Assembly (NCBI GenBank): GCA_025642065.1
Contig: JAODUP010000458.1
Coordinates: 79,501-143,500, forward strand
From: Paralvinella palmiformis
Lineage: Eukaryota; Annelida; Polychaeta; Terebellida; Alvinellidae
DNA length: 64,000 nt
Direction of reading: 5' to 3'
The position numbers were made by a program, and so were the translations under genes. How positions within the stretch are numbered: position 1 is the stretch's first letter; each line of letters begins with the position of its first letter. A model generated the notes under the pieces. That model had not been told where the DNA came from. It did no database searches and was given only the letters and a program-made list of their open reading frames with translations. This document shows, one piece after another, positions 1 to 12,670 of this stretch.

Positions 1-24
1 AATAATAATAATAATAATAATAAT
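1..24. repeat. (AAT)n microsatellite at window edge
   Basis: Pure AAT trinucleotide repeat. LINE copies in this window end in ATT/AAT runs, so this could be the tail of an element outside the window, but nothing here proves it. Confidence 0.8.
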
Positions 25-1454
25 GAGTGTATTGCTGAAACTCAGTGTCAGTAACATATGAGCCATGTTGCTGAAAGACTGGAAATAGGATAATCAGGTT
101 GAAAGTTCTCACCTATTCATCCTGATTCGCGGATAACTATGACTTTCCCACTTTTCTTTAAACCAAATTAAATCAGAAAACCCTATTCGAAAGCCACTCG
201 ATCCCTTTTCACCGACATCTAAATTGTGGTAAACCTATTATTGCCTTTATTAAGATTTTGTTTACATGAAATCCGAGTTGAAATAATATTTAATTGACCG
301 GTAGAGCGGAAAGTGTTCGAGCTAATTGGCTCTTTGAAGCATGATTGAAGTTAGATATCTGCTATACACTAAAGATTTATTTGACTAGAATACACTTTCT
401 GTTCCGATTTAAGTCCTGCTTTGCTACCAATTCCATCCCTCGTGACTTGTATCAATATTGTTGCGGCGTGATTAATGAGGTTTTTATTTATATCAAATAA
501 ATTTATATCTCTTTAAGTATTATCACCTAATACACTAAAGTCCGCATGATAATCAGTGTTCATTTAAAGGGCTAGGGTTTTTTAGGTTCATTTTGATGTC
601 GACGTCTTACAGCCAGTATTGTGTACCTGGTTATCTAAATGGACCGAGTAACCTCCAAAGGTAATCTGGCGTAAAGAAAAATGAAGCATTCTTCAAATAT
701 AGTCTGGCTGATATTTGAAACCAGCTACTAGGAATCTGTAGCCTACTGTACTACGAACTACAGCTTACAGCCACTTTTAGCCGCCTCTTTGGCCACATAG
801 TTAGCACGTAAGACTATTTAGCTATGGCTATGGTCATCCATTTTAGCCAATTTATGCATATGGTAAGAAAAAACTGGACATAATTCAAATGCGATGCGAC
901 TTAGCTATAACTGCAACTATTATTATCGTGATTAACGTTTCGTCCAGTCACTCTGTTTACGTTTTGTGTCTAACCATTGTATCTAATCCTGTAGAGGATT
1001 TCTCCAGCTGTGTAAGTGGATTCCTGGAGAGATTGTCCGTCATAGTTGTTATCAAAAGCCGGACTACTTTCAGCTTATTTTGTGAGCGTTGCTGTAAAAT
1101 AAACCCTCATTGCTCTGGGTTAGCTTTATGAAAAGGTGATATGAAGCGACCCCTTGCCATGAAAGTGTGTAATATCGAAACCTTTATGACCCGGGGGTCA
1201 CCATTGATAAATATAGCTATAACCTGGCATATACATGTATATGCCGTGTTTGCTAATTGAAATCGATAAATGAATACGTGTATTTACATGATATTGATAG
1301 ATCATATAAAACATGTTTCTTGGAACTATTTAGTTATTTGATACAATACCATTAACTTTACAGTAAATTCATGTTATCTTTCGAGAGTAATTGATTGATA
1401 TTAACCTAATAGCATAATTTACAAAGAAGAAGTCTGACATCAAATAAAATCACA
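25..1454. other. Gene-free AT-rich DNA
   Basis: I see no exon-like frame, RNA gene or recognisable repeat. The 80-codon plus-strand frame at 889-1131 has no recognisable motif and no convincing coding character. Confidence 0.6.
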
Positions 1455-1459
1455 CTCAC

Positions 1460-1536
<77 letters not shown>
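1455..1536. repeat. Compound (CT)n(AT)n microsatellite
   Basis: About 40 bp of CT repeats runs directly into about 38 bp of AT repeats. The stretch from here to 1934 holds no recognisable gene. Confidence 0.95.
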
Positions 1537-1538
<2 letters not shown>

Positions 1539-1934
1539 ACTATATTTTGAAGAAATATTGACTATATAAGTTAATAAAATAAAATAAATAAAACCTTAAC
1601 AAAACTTGCCTAATCCTTCAATTCTGTTGTTCCCAAGCCATACAGAGAACAGAAATACTGCTCGAAATAAATCCTTTCTGTTTTTATAATTCATGGTGAT
1701 ATGACGCTTAGCCACAATATAAACCCTTCATGAATATCTGAACTCAGTGTTCAGTTCTCTGTGCCGTATAATGTTAGGTACTCGTGTGACGTAATAATGC
1801 CTTTATGTCGAGTGTACGTTGAGTGTACGAGATTTACCATGACGATGGAGTAAACGAGAGGCGTTACGCTTGAGTGAATAAAGAGCTAATAATTGGTTTT
1901 CGAGTACAATATATAAAACTGATTATTAGCTGTA

Positions 1935-3295
1935 TATATTTAATCAATTAGTAACCTTAATGAATCAATACAGTCTGCCTATAAAAGTGGTCACAGCACT
2001 GAAACAGCCTTGGTTCGGGTGAAACATGATATTATGATGTGAACTGATCAAGGTAAGCCAGTAATACTTGTTCTTCTGGATTTGTCCGCTACATTTGATA
2101 CAGTTGACCATAATGTACTTTTCTCTAGGTTAAAAGACATTGTTGGTCTGTCAGGTAGAGTACTTGAATGGTTTCGATCCTATCTGGAACAACGCTCCCA
2201 GAGAGTGTCTGTTCATGGTATTTTATCTGACGTTCAGTTTTTGTTATCTGATGTACCACAAGGTTCAGTTCTTGGTCCTCTGGCTTTCACAATGTATACC
2301 CGTCATCTTATATCACTAGTATGCTGATGACACACAGTTGTATATATCACTGGATCCTAGCAATGAGTTAAATTCTCCTCTTCATTGAATAATTTAGAGC
2401 ATTGCATTGCTGATATTCGGATATGGATGACTCAAAATGTTCTAAAACTTAATGATAATAAAACAAATATTTCACCACATTCTGTTAAATCACTAAAGAC
2501 ACAAGCATTACAGATGGGTGCATCTTTGATTACCCCTGATGGGTGAGTAAAAAATCTAGGAGTTATTTTTACCAATGTATTAACATGTATGAACATCTCA
2601 CATCAGTATGCCGAGCTAACTACTACCATCTTAAAAACATCCACTGTTTAAAAACATTCTTGACACAAGAACCACTTATAACTGTAGTCCATGCCTTTGT
2701 TACATCTCGTATAGACTATTGTAACTCCCTGTTATATAGCACATCTGATTATAACATTAATCGCCTTCAGCGAATTCAGAATAATGCAGCTCGCATGGTG
2801 ACATATACTAGAAAATATGATCATATCACCCCAATTCTTCAAAAACTACATTGGCTACCTGTTAGACAGCGTATCCATTTCAAGATTTTATTAATAACTT
2901 ATAAATCTATTAATGATATGGCGCCAGAATACCTGTGTGAACTGGTGTCCATTAGAAAGTCATCCCGAAAACTCAGATCATCCAGTCCAATACTACTGCA
3001 GGTACTAGTGTCTCGGCTCAAGTCATATGGTGATTGTGCGTTTAATGTTGCAGCCCCCACTTTATGGAATAAGTTGCCGGCAAATATCGTCCCTTGAACA
3101 ATTTAAATCCGTTCTAAAAACACACCTGTACAAGGTCGCCCTCACAGATAAATAATTATTATCTTTTAAATCATTACAGGGTTTTTACAGACCTATTATT
3201 TGGGGTATTATTATATTACATATTATTTGTACAGCGCCTTTGAATGGCTCCTGCTAGTAAGGGCGCTTTATTAAATATACATTATTATTATTATT
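1935..3295 (+). mobile_element. CR1/L2-type LINE fragment, copy 1 (reverse transcriptase 3' part)
   Basis: 5'-truncated non-LTR retrotransposon carrying the second half of the reverse transcriptase (RT) ORF. The frame at 2082-2327 has RT palm motif A (FDTVDHN) and motif B (DVPQGSVLGP, where the family normally has GVPQG). The YADD catalytic box follows near 2310-2340 but is put out of frame by a deletion of roughly 34 bp relative to the copy at 45700. A second frame (2543-3097) covers the thumb and C-terminal part (LHWLPVRQRIHFK, TLWNKLP). A TGA interrupts the frame near 2040. The 3' end carries a short GCGCC...GGCGC inverted pair and then ATT repeats, as in the other copies. It is a dead copy. 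Assignment to CR1/L2 rather than Jockey rests on the RT sequence style and the microsatellite-like tail. Confidence 0.9.
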
Positions 3296-4799
3296 ATATG
3301 ATTACTGGGATTTTTATTATATAATTTAGTGGTATCAAGACTTACGACAAGACATATGTTAACGTGTAATTTATACAGTATATAAACCCACACTTACACA
3401 CACACACACAGAGAGAGAGAGAGAGGCTCTCTCACATCATACTACGTTGACAATATCCATGTGGTGTAGGGTTGTATCGTCTGATAATTTCATTTCCACA
3501 CTGAAGTGCCACTCTGATATTTGTCCCAGATGTGACCAGTGTTGGAAACAAATCACATGCACAAACGCACACACACGCAACCACGTACGCACGCACACAC
3601 ACACATTATCTCACGACATATTTACTCATAATGTAATGGTTTTATTATCGTAGTCTTTAGTTCGTCATGAAAGACTTCAAGATGTCAAAGTAAGTTGTCC
3701 ATCATAAACCTTTTTTATCAGACGCCAGCAACGACAAGTTACCTGAATTTGTATACGTCGTTTGGTGAGTGAGTGAGTGAGCGAGTGAGTAAGCGAGTGA
3801 GTGAAAGAGTGAGTGAGTGAGAGAGAATATATCCTCACCAAAAGGTTATTACATATCGCTCTCCCAGGTAATACCCGCTTTCCGCATATATGAGAAGACC
3901 TTGAGCTAATCACAAACCTCGACTCCTCGGGATGAGGGAGGGACTTTTGTTGTTTGTCCAAAGCAGATTAATGACAATTACTGTGCAGATGATTTATCTT
4001 ACGTATGGACACAGGTAGAGGTGGTGGACTGATACTGATGACATTGGGACTTCTACTAAAGATGGTGTTGATAATAATCGTTATCTTATCTGAAGAACTC
4101 TATTGTCTTGCAGCCGTTTATTTCAAGTTTGTGAGTGAGTAGAATATATTAATTTGTTTTATCATATTTTAATTAAACTTTTCCTATTTTATAATGGATT
4201 TGGTTGTGTATCATTTATAAGTTTGACATTGTCATTTAGAAGCTAGCATTCAGACATTTCGTTTCAGTGGTCTAAAATTAGACACACGCGCGCGAAGACT
4301 CCGCCACACACACAAACACACACGCACACACACACACACACACACACAGACAACCCCCCCCCCCCACACACACACACAGATGAGCAGTATGTAATTGAAA
4401 AATGAATAAATTAATTACTTTCTTCCTTGCTAACATAGCAAATAAACTTTAATATAATATGAATACACAAGAATATAATTCTAAACCAGTTAAGTAGTGA
4501 TAAGTATGTCTCACCTTTAAAGTAATTAATCAACCAGATCAGATTCTGACAGTAAACAATGTATTTTAGTGGATATCGTGACATCATCTGTGACAAATGA
4601 TTCTATGACATGATATCATTTAAAAGCCTACATAAACCATCTGAGTGGTGAATGGACTAGACGTATTCTTTGAGGGATGATAGGATGTTATGGTCAAATG
4701 ACCATCTACTGAGTAACAGATTCTGGATTGTGGTTGGTTCCCATGAGAGTTGCTGGAAATGTACCATAAACACTCATCTAATGACACATTGATTTGTTA
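3296..4799. other. Gene-free stretch with small microsatellites
   Basis: Holds short CA/GA runs near 3395-3425, an interrupted GAGT tetranucleotide tract at about 3763-3827, and CA runs with a poly-C tract at about 4308-4378. No coding exon or RNA gene is recognisable. Confidence 0.6.
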
Positions 4800-5439
4800 T
4801 TATTATAATATTGCTTAATGTACTAAGGCGCCACTGTGATCAAATTTCACAATAATAATCACAAACTATATCTGATATCATAGATATAGGGAAATAATCC
4901 AAATTACTGGAGGGCCGCCATTACGGCTGCACCGGAAGCCAGATTGGAAGGCGCGAAGGAGAAAAGTAGTCAAGTGCTCTGACGTCACGTTGGCCAGGAG
5001 TACACAGAGTTCACATAGATGCCAGTTAGGGATCCCGGTTCTCCTCGCGCTTTTTTCGACTATTCCGCTTTCTTCGAAACAATGGTCTTCTGGCTCAAAC
5101 TAATATGGCTGAGTGTTAGTCATGATGTGAATTTAGCAAGATTACTACGTTTTGTTCTGGAATTATTCTTGGCAAGCACTTGTTTATATGCTCTTAAATG
5201 GGTTATACAGACTTCCGGTTAAATGTCTTGTTTCAAGTGACGTCAGCATTCAGGCGCTTCCGGTCTGTGTCTTGCTTTAAGGTGGTGGCGTGACCAGGCC
5301 ATCAATAGGCGATTAATCATCACTTTGAACTGGATTATTTAATATGTGGGTGATCGTTATTGCACGGACATGATTTATGATATTTTTCAACATAGCTCTG
5401 TTAGTCGTGAATATTTGAAATGAAGGTGAACTGTTCCCT
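4800..5439. mobile_element. Kolobok-like MITE, copy 1 (5' end degraded)
   Basis: Homologous along most of its length to the element at 55878-56568: shared blocks include GGAAATAATCCAAATTACTG, GGCCGCCATTACG, GAAGCCAGATT, GACGTCAGCATTCAG and AACTGGATTATTTAATATG. The right end (GGTGAACTGTTCCC, then TTAA) corresponds to the terminal inverted repeat of the other copy; the left terminal repeat is not recognisable. The 67-codon frame at 5019-5222 lies within this repeat and is not treated as a gene. Confidence 0.8.
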
Positions 5440-5534
5440 TAATATAATTTCACCAGCATTTTGAATAAAAACACAATTTTATTTATTTATAATACACATA
5501 ACAAAATAAAGTAAAACACATTATGCACATTTTA

Positions 5535-6400
5535 GTTTGTGATGGTAGAAATGGTGGTGATGGTAGATATAGTGGTATTAGCGAAGAAACTATTAGAGTT
5601 GCTGATATAGATTAAGGCAGAGATCGTGATGATGGTAGATATAGCAGATGATGGCGTTGGTAGTGATGGTAGAGATCTTGGTGATGATATACTGTATATG
5701 ACGTTGATGATATAGATGGTGCTTATATATTGTGGTAATGTTAGAGATGACGGTGATGGTGAGGAAGATTATGGTGATGGTGAGGGAGATGATGATGATG
5801 GTGGGTGAGATGATGGTGATGATCAGTGAGATAATAGTTATGATGAGGGAGATGATGGTAGTGGTGGGTGAGATGATGGTGAGTGAGATTACTGTGGATG
5901 AGGGAGGTTATGGTGATTGTGAGGATGATGATGATGGCGGTGGGTGAGATGATGATGATGGTAGAGATGACCGTGATGGTAGAGATAGTATTGGAGTTGA
6001 TCGTATATATTATGGTAACGATAGAGATCTTGGTGATGGTAGAAATGGTGATGGTGGTGTTACATATGGTGATGATGGTAGAGATTATGGTGAGAGAGAG
6101 AGAGTAGAAACGATGGTGATGGTTGAGATGATGGTGATAGAGATGGTAGAGATGGTGAATATATATATATTGGGGATGGTGAAGATGGCGGTGATCTTGG
6201 TAGAAATGGGTGTTTAGGTAGAGGTGTTAGAGATGGTATTGGTGATGGTAGCGATAATAATGGTGATATTGGAGATAGTTGTGGTGGTAGAGATTGTTTT
6301 GATGGTACCAATGATGGTAATGGTAGAGACGGTGTTGGTAATGGTATGGGTATAGATAATGGTGATGGAAGAAAAGGTGGTGCTGAAAGTAATTTGCAAA
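5535..6400. repeat. Long degenerate GAT/GGT-rich tract
   Basis: About 860 bp built of variants of GATGGTGATGGTAGAGAT, strongly purine-plus-T on the plus strand with few C. Because the units lack stops in several frames, it produces methionine/valine-rich frames on plus and serine/proline or histidine/tyrosine-rich frames on minus; these are not genes. Confidence 0.9.
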
Positions 6401-7599
6401 ATATAATGATATAATTATAAGCACACATTTTTTTCTTCAAATAAACAACCGCTTGATTAAGACGCGAAATTATAATTCGTGTTTATTTTACGGTTAAATT
6501 TCCGGTATTTGTAATAGAACTGATACTAGAACAACTGCAAATAATCATCGGCAATATGAAGAAACTTCCTTCCTACAGTTGTACATTTAGATAGATATCT
6601 CGAGCATTATATATAGCCAGAAGCGAGCTTGGTAAGTTCTCTCATTCGATAAAGCTCCAATTCGGTTTGCTTCTATATGCTTCTCACGTGGAAGTGTCTA
6701 GGTTAATGCCGTCTACTGGCTAAGTCCTACTTGACGCAGCGTCATTCCCAAGATTGTAAACAGCAAGATCCAGATCAAGAGCACTAGAAGCTCATTTTGA
6801 TGTGATGACCATGTCGTATTGGATGGTCATCAGTCCAATCCAATCGAGCCGTTCCCAAGGGCAAGCATTACGTTCAGCCAGTTACCATCTTGTGCTGTGA
6901 GATACTACATCCAGATTTATTGACGATTAGCACATCATCCAGTCACAAGCAAGGATAAACGATTTATGCCAAGACACAATATGGCACTTTATAGTGTGAT
7001 ATTTTAAAGAGTTAGCAAGAGATTGCCAGATTTTAATAAAACATTCTTTAAAGGAATACTAGCTACAGAAACATAAATACCCAATAAATAATGATATAAT
7101 TACAATTGTGGCACCGAAAGATTGGCTGTTTTGAGTATAGAGTGACTATAGACAATGTGATATAGAGTGATATACGTTGTTGTCATAGGAACAAAATAAT
7201 ACATGCTATGTCATTGAATCAGTGACAATCATTGTCTTCACCATATATAAACACTCAGAAAATACATTATATTTACACCGGATGTTTGAGATAGATAGCT
7301 GTAAATCCCCCCCCCATTTATCTTCTCTCTCTCTGTTTGTGTGTGTGTGTGCGCGCACGTGTGTGTGTGCGTGTGTGTGTGTGTGTGTTCCAAACAGTAT
7401 TCTTCTGTTTTTGCTAGAAGCTGAATATTGTTAAGCAAAGATCTATGACGCCATCATTATGGAAACCCGGATAGGACGGCAGTATGTTTGTGCGAGTTGG
7501 TGGTTTTAATTATACTGTAGCACACCATGTACGGTAATCTACGGTGGGGAAAAGGAAAGGTCTTTAACACCCAAACTTGTAGGGTTAGCATTATGAGTG
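6401..7599. other. Gene-free stretch
   Basis: Only a short pyrimidine/GT microsatellite at about 7305-7388 is recognisable. No exon, RNA gene or known repeat seen. Confidence 0.55.
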
Positions 7600-7770
7600 T
7601 AAATCACAAGTGAGTAAAAATGTAAACTTGTTGTTTTTCTTCCACTCTTGTCCACACAGTAGGCTAAATGGGCTGAACAACTCCAGATGATAACGAGCAG
7701 AAGTGAAAGATGAAATACCGAGGTTTGCACCAAGGTGCTAGAAGTTGGTGGCAAAACGCGCTACAGTTTA
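7600..7770 (-). mobile_element. SINE family A, degenerate copy
   Basis: Read on the minus strand it matches the body of the intact SINE at 58557-58747: a diverged tRNA-like head, then the ATTTCATCTTTCACTTC block, then CCCATTTAGCCTAC and a GTGGACAAGAGTGG block corresponding to the CACAAAAGTGGCC of the intact copy. Considerable divergence implies an old insertion. Confidence 0.75.
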
Positions 7771-8123
7771 GTTTTAATAACCCTGTAATGTAGTATATAA
7801 GCCGGATGAAGATTGAGGAAGAAAACAAATTTAGTTCCGGAACTCTGCGTTAGCATCGTGAGTATGTGAATGTTGGCCTTGAGTAGGAATGGCTTACATC
7901 TGATTTTACTATTCAGACAATCGATAAGACAATTCACCGTCCATAATGCACCACAGCTGCGGGTTAAAAGTATACATCTTGCGAGCTTGCCAGCACATGG
8001 GCCTAAAACAATCATATATTTGGACATTATTTTGGTACGACAAAGTACAACCATTGAAAGAGCTAATGCCAGGACTGATCCGTCTCTATTATAAGTACAT
8101 GCATTGGAATTCTAAGTGTTATT
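7771..8123. other. Unassigned stretch with overlapping short frames
   Basis: Short open frames occur on both strands (plus 7870-8094, minus 7761-8054), but none has recognisable motifs or splice context. It may be old transposon sequence attached to the LINE remnant that follows. Confidence 0.4.
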
Positions 8124-9365
8124 TTTGAAACTTTATTAATGTGTATGATCATGTCACACCAGTATAGAGAGCTTCCTAGTACCATCTTAGGAACATCCAT
8201 TGTCTAATAAGACATTCTCGACACAAGAAGCGCTTGTTACTCTGGTCCATTTCTTTGTTCTTTGTCCTTAACTTGAGTAAAGTCGAACCTCATTAACAGA
8301 ACTCCTATGTGTTTCAGTCGGGGATCAAACATCACAAGATGCAAGTCTTTATTCTGGTGTACCAAAGTGATCCGTTTTAGTACCAAAGAATAACTGTATG
8401 TGTACCAAACCAGTTGGCGAAATTATTAAACGACATGATAGTAAATATAATTATTACGCCGATGATACGCAAGTGTACATGACTTTAAAGCCATCTGATA
8501 AATAGGATGATATATCATCTTCAATTGAAGCTTGTATTGAAGGCAGAAGTATTTTGTTGAATACCAACAGCTGAAATTGAATAAGGATAAGACATAATTC
8601 ATTGTTTTCTCATCGAAACAAAATGTGAAGAAAACAAACTGAGAATCTTCGCATTAAGGTTGGATCTAGTTATATAAATGCTTCCATGTCTGTAAGAAAT
8701 CTACACCTTATTTTGGATTCAGCGAGTGCAGAACTCTGCTGCACATCTGGTGACACGTACTCGCCAGATGTGCAACACAGTTGGTCAATTGCAGTAAGGG
8801 GTTGTCAGGTTGTCCTGTCGAGAAAGTATAAGGGCTTAAACTAAAGTCTTGCATGTTTCATAATTTTTGTATTTTCGTATACGTAATATTGTTCTCTAGT
8901 CGCCTAGAACGTGTGCAAAACTGTGCTGTACTCGCAAAAGGGAGCATGTTACATCAAGCACTGGCTTCCTGTACATTTAAGATCACTGTAGAAGATCCTG
9001 TTTCATACATTCAAAGTTATGGGTGGAACAGTATCACTATCTAAACGATATAATCAAAAATTATATGCTAGTGAGGATGAGTCCTGTTCACCTTTTGACC
9101 ATACGAAAAGGTCGTAAAAGTAATGTACGGAAAGAACCTTTTCAGAGCATCAGTTTATTCTGTAGAATAACTTACCAAATCAGATTAAATTTGTATCAAG
9201 TAAAGAAATATTTTGTTACATTCTTAAAACACACTTATTTAAATTAGCCTATTTGTAATATATAAACCAGCGAATTTATATATTTATACCAGTGTTTGTG
9301 CTATATGAGCTTAGAACATGTTGAATAAACCACTAAAATATTATTGTTATTTATTATTATTGTTA
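8124..9365 (+). mobile_element. Degenerate composite LINE remnant, two RT-derived parts
   Basis: 8124-8262 is a fragment of the LINE family at 1935 and 45700: it aligns with the MYEH...YYHL...NIHCL thumb region but is full of indels. From about 8290 a second, more diverged RT begins: a broken GVPKGSVL-like motif near 8355-8385, a clear YYADDTQVYM catalytic box at about 8450-8480, the LNTNS...LNKDKT region near 8560-8590, a RLERVQNCAV block near 8900, and a C-terminal KTHLFKL-like block near 9225-9245. It ends in TTATT-type repeats near 9345-9365. Many stops and frameshifts mark a long-dead copy. Confidence 0.8.
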
Positions 9366-9868
9366 TTTTGACTTTCGTTGGCGGACGCTGTTGTTTCATC
9401 CCCAATAATTTAGAATTCATCTCCCGGCAAGGCATTACTCTTTTACCACAAAGAATGATGGCTCTACCTTACAACTAAAGAGTGATAGTTGCCCCTGGTA
9501 AATGGGCCTATCCCTTATGTCGTTGTAGAGGATGAAGCCTTATCCTTAAACACATCCTTCCTGCCAATCAATCCAGGTAAGAAGATTACAAAAGACAGGT
9601 GATGGGGATAAAAAACCTGCAGATGACATGCATATTTTCAATTATCGCCTGTCAAGTCCACGAAGAAATGTTGAACTTGTATTTGACATCTTGGCCGTCG
9701 GGGGTGGGGGGGTGGGGGTATATATTAGGAATAACAATGATTTCATACAAATGTGAAAGACTGTTGTGATTTACACATATCACCAACACTTCCTCGAGGG
9801 ACTAAAGATTATTTAGAATTAACTCATTCAGCTAGTATATGTGTCATCGTGCTGGTTTATTAAAATGT
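9366..9868. other. Gene-free stretch
   Basis: No coding or RNA feature recognised. A G-rich tract (GGGGGTGGGGGGGTGGGGG type) lies near 9700-9718. Confidence 0.55.
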
Positions 9869-9871
9869 TAT

Positions 9872-10180
9872 CTTTCTGCCGTGATGGCGCAGTTAATTAG
9901 AGCGTAGGACTCGTAGTCGAAGGATCGCGGGTTCGAGGCTCTGGGAGCTGCAAGCCGTCATATGGCGATTGGTTCACTCATCCATAAAAATGAGAACCTG
10001 ACGTGATGGTTATGTGTTTGAATAACGCTTTGCGCCTTTAATGGCAGCATGCGTTGTATGCTCCCTTGGGAGTTGAGATATGTGCTGGGTGGAAACAGGT
10101 CTGCGTCAGGGATAATAATATTGTAAAGCGCCTCAGAACAAGGTTACCAGGTTCTGGCGCTATATAAATATGCATTATTA
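9872..10180 (+). mobile_element. SINE family D, tRNA-derived, with LINE-like 3' tail
   Basis: The head has tRNA-type internal pol III promoter boxes: A box TGGCGCAGTTA near 9885 and B box GGTTCGAGGC near 9930. An unrelated body follows, then a tail GTAAAGCGCC...TGGCGCTATATAAATATGCATTATTA. This tail resembles the 3' end of the LINE family in this window, as expected for a SINE mobilised by that LINE. The same head occurs truncated at 63951. Confidence 0.85.
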
Positions 10181-10185
10181 TATGC

Positions 10186-10187
<2 letters not shown>

Positions 10188-10232
<45 letters not shown>
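10188..10232. repeat. (TA)n microsatellite
   Basis: TA dinucleotide run directly downstream of the SINE D tail, which may have seeded it. Confidence 0.95.
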
Positions 10233-10235
<3 letters not shown>

Positions 10236-12480
10236 GAGTGTTAGCACAATTATCTTACAGTGGTCTTTTATTGTGACGTAAGCAGGCCATATAAAAATAC
10301 ACATTGTAACACAATCAGTTTCCATGGACTCCATACGTGGCTTATTTCTGGTCCATGACCACTATCGTCTCCCATTTCCGGGAATTGTTCTGTCCAGAAT
10401 CCTGTTTAGAGCTATCTGGCTAACAAGTGTCTACAGTTGTCAATGATACCTATTATGTACCACAGTAACTGTATGAATATGTCGCTGATCATTTTATAAC
10501 CACATAATTGATAACACATACTAAATATTTATTAGTGAAATTAAATTTTTAGGATTTTTATACTACAATCTTTGAAAAATAAAGTCTTCAGTTACGTCAT
10601 GACTCCTGATCTTGCTAAAATATGTTTTGTATTTATTGGCAATTATAAGAAGGTTAGCGGCATCAAAATATTTTATCAGTTATACAATATCTAATAGAAA
10701 TATATACGTATAATAATGGGCGACACTATCATCCTAAATTACACAAAATGTTAATTTTTATGTTTTAACCGAATACTTTTAATTATTCTTCATGTGTAAG
10801 TGGGAGCCATATAAGTCCACGGTTGATCCAAATGATTTTTTTCACCATCTACAAACCGTAATGCTAAATTAGGCAATCATAAACCTTGTATTAAAAACTT
10901 CGTATCAGTACTTAGAACGTATTAGAAGGTTTTGTATAGCATACGGTGTGATGTTTATCGCTGAACACATAATACGAACCTAATGTGGACATTTACTCTG
11001 GGTACCGAAAAACCCCATAACGGTATACTTAGGTGTTCACGGATGCCTTCTTAGTAGTGACATCCCAGCTGCTGCAATAACAACGTGGACGTATATACAG
11101 GCCGTGACTTTTATTGATACCTAAAGGAAGTGGCTGTTCATAAACTATTCATTATTCAGTTTTTCTTGACATTGGTACATATGTAGAGAGCACACATTTG
11201 AAGTATGTCCATTTTAAAATCTTGGTTCGGTTCTTTTTTTGCACATATCATCTCTAATAAAGCTAGAGATGATTCGGATGAAGATGAATATGTGTCTGGA
11301 AGTGAAGAAGATGCCTGAAATAGGTCGAACAAAGAGAGTGATAAGGACATTACGTTGGAAACTTCTGTACTAGTCAAATCCATTTGTCAAACCGAAGATC
11401 AAACATCCAATTTCAGACCGTTCAACTCTAATACCTTCATCGGTGGAATCAACAAAACACTGACACCAGTTTGGGAAAAATTCTAGGTAAAAAATAATTA
11501 GTGACGATCGAAGACGAGGGGCAATTGATGACATTAAACACGAGAATCAGAGATATGGCAAGCACGTGGAGTGGGAATCATATCAGATGAAGGCGAACTC
11601 TTCATAATGTTCCAGCTGCTAATACACCGAGTCGACTGCCGCCATCATAAAAGGCTGAGCAATATCTTCAAATACAGACAATCATGTTTAAAATCAGATA
11701 TATAGAAAATGAAACATCAACAAATTAGCTCTCAGCCATATCACATGTCCCAAGAGCCAAGGTTAAACAAACCAATCATTCACTCACTCTCGGTCAACAC
11801 GTGGCTATTCACAAATATCAATTTTACGCCCTACTTCAGGCCTAATCCAATACTGAGTTTTAGCTACATGGTCAGTCATACTATACTCACTGGTCCTGGA
11901 AATTATGTTCATCTGGAAGGACCATCATAAACCAGGCCACAAATACTATGTCCTTCCCCGATCCCTTCACACAAATACACATGCAGACTTTCTCCAGAAC
12001 TAAGTCCTGAATCAATATTTGGATATAAATGCGGATTTCTCTAAAATATTACAAAAACGTTTTTATAATTAATTATGTCATGTTTAGGTCCACACATTAT
12101 TATTGTTTCTTCAAAAAATGACTCCTGGAAATTCTGATATATTTGAGTACTGAATATTTTCACGGAACAACCCGACTTGCTTGGTCCGTATGCGATTAAT
12201 AAAACTCGCATTGCATACACATTGTTCTCTTGACACTGTTATGTATTATGTATTTGATTGGTTTGAGTTTTGCTAATCGTGAGTATTTTGTCAGTCATTC
12301 TCCTGGGCGAAAGTGAGTGAGTGATTGGATTAGCCTTGACACTAGGGACATATGACATGGGTGAGAGGTAACTTCCTATTGTTTCAGGTTACGTATACGT
12401 CGAGGCCAATGATGACTTATTGTTAGGCAACATGTACACGTCGGTTCGTTCCTTTGTTAGTGTATCAGAGCGTTCATTGC
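10233..12480. other. Gene-free stretch with one unexplained open frame
   Basis: Mostly AT-rich DNA with nothing recognisable. The plus strand at about 11264-11485 keeps one frame with coding-like composition (acidic start DDSDEDEYVSGSEED, later FRPFNSNTFIGGINKTL) broken by one TGA near 11318 and ended by TAG. I cannot assign it; it could be a decayed transposase or processed gene remnant. Confidence 0.45.
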
Positions 12481-12481
12481 C

Positions 12482-12670
12482 TGCCTGATAGCGCGGTTGG
12501 CCTGATATCTCCAGCACTTCGGTTCAAACCCCGGTTACTATATGCCAGAAGGATGGTTCATCTTTCACGTCGCCTCATTACCTTTGAAGGTCACTCGACC
12601 TATTTAGCCTAGCAAGTGCACAAACGTCACCCTAAAATAAACATTGTACTATTATAATAACCTGGATCAC
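12482..12670 (+). mobile_element. SINE family A, diverged copy
   Basis: tRNA-like head (GCGCGGTTGG; B box GGTTCAAACCCCGG) followed by the family body: TCATCTTTCACGTCGCCTC, ATTACCTTTGAAGGTCACTCG, TATTTAGCCTA, and an end corresponding to the AAAAGTGGCCGTAAAACAT region. Confidence 0.8.

Noticed and set aside
5019..5222. 67-codon frame with a hydrophobic segment
   Set aside because: Lies wholly within the MITE copy at 4800-5439 and is not kept in the better copy at 55878.
5732..6440. Methionine/valine-rich and serine/proline-rich frames
   Set aside because: By-products of the GAT/GGT tract, open on both strands because of its composition.
9880..9945. tRNA gene candidates (also at 12482, 28052, 31024, 50689, 58557)
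   Set aside because: Only tRNA-like promoter boxes and partial heads are present, each followed by a shared SINE body; no full cloverleaf was found.
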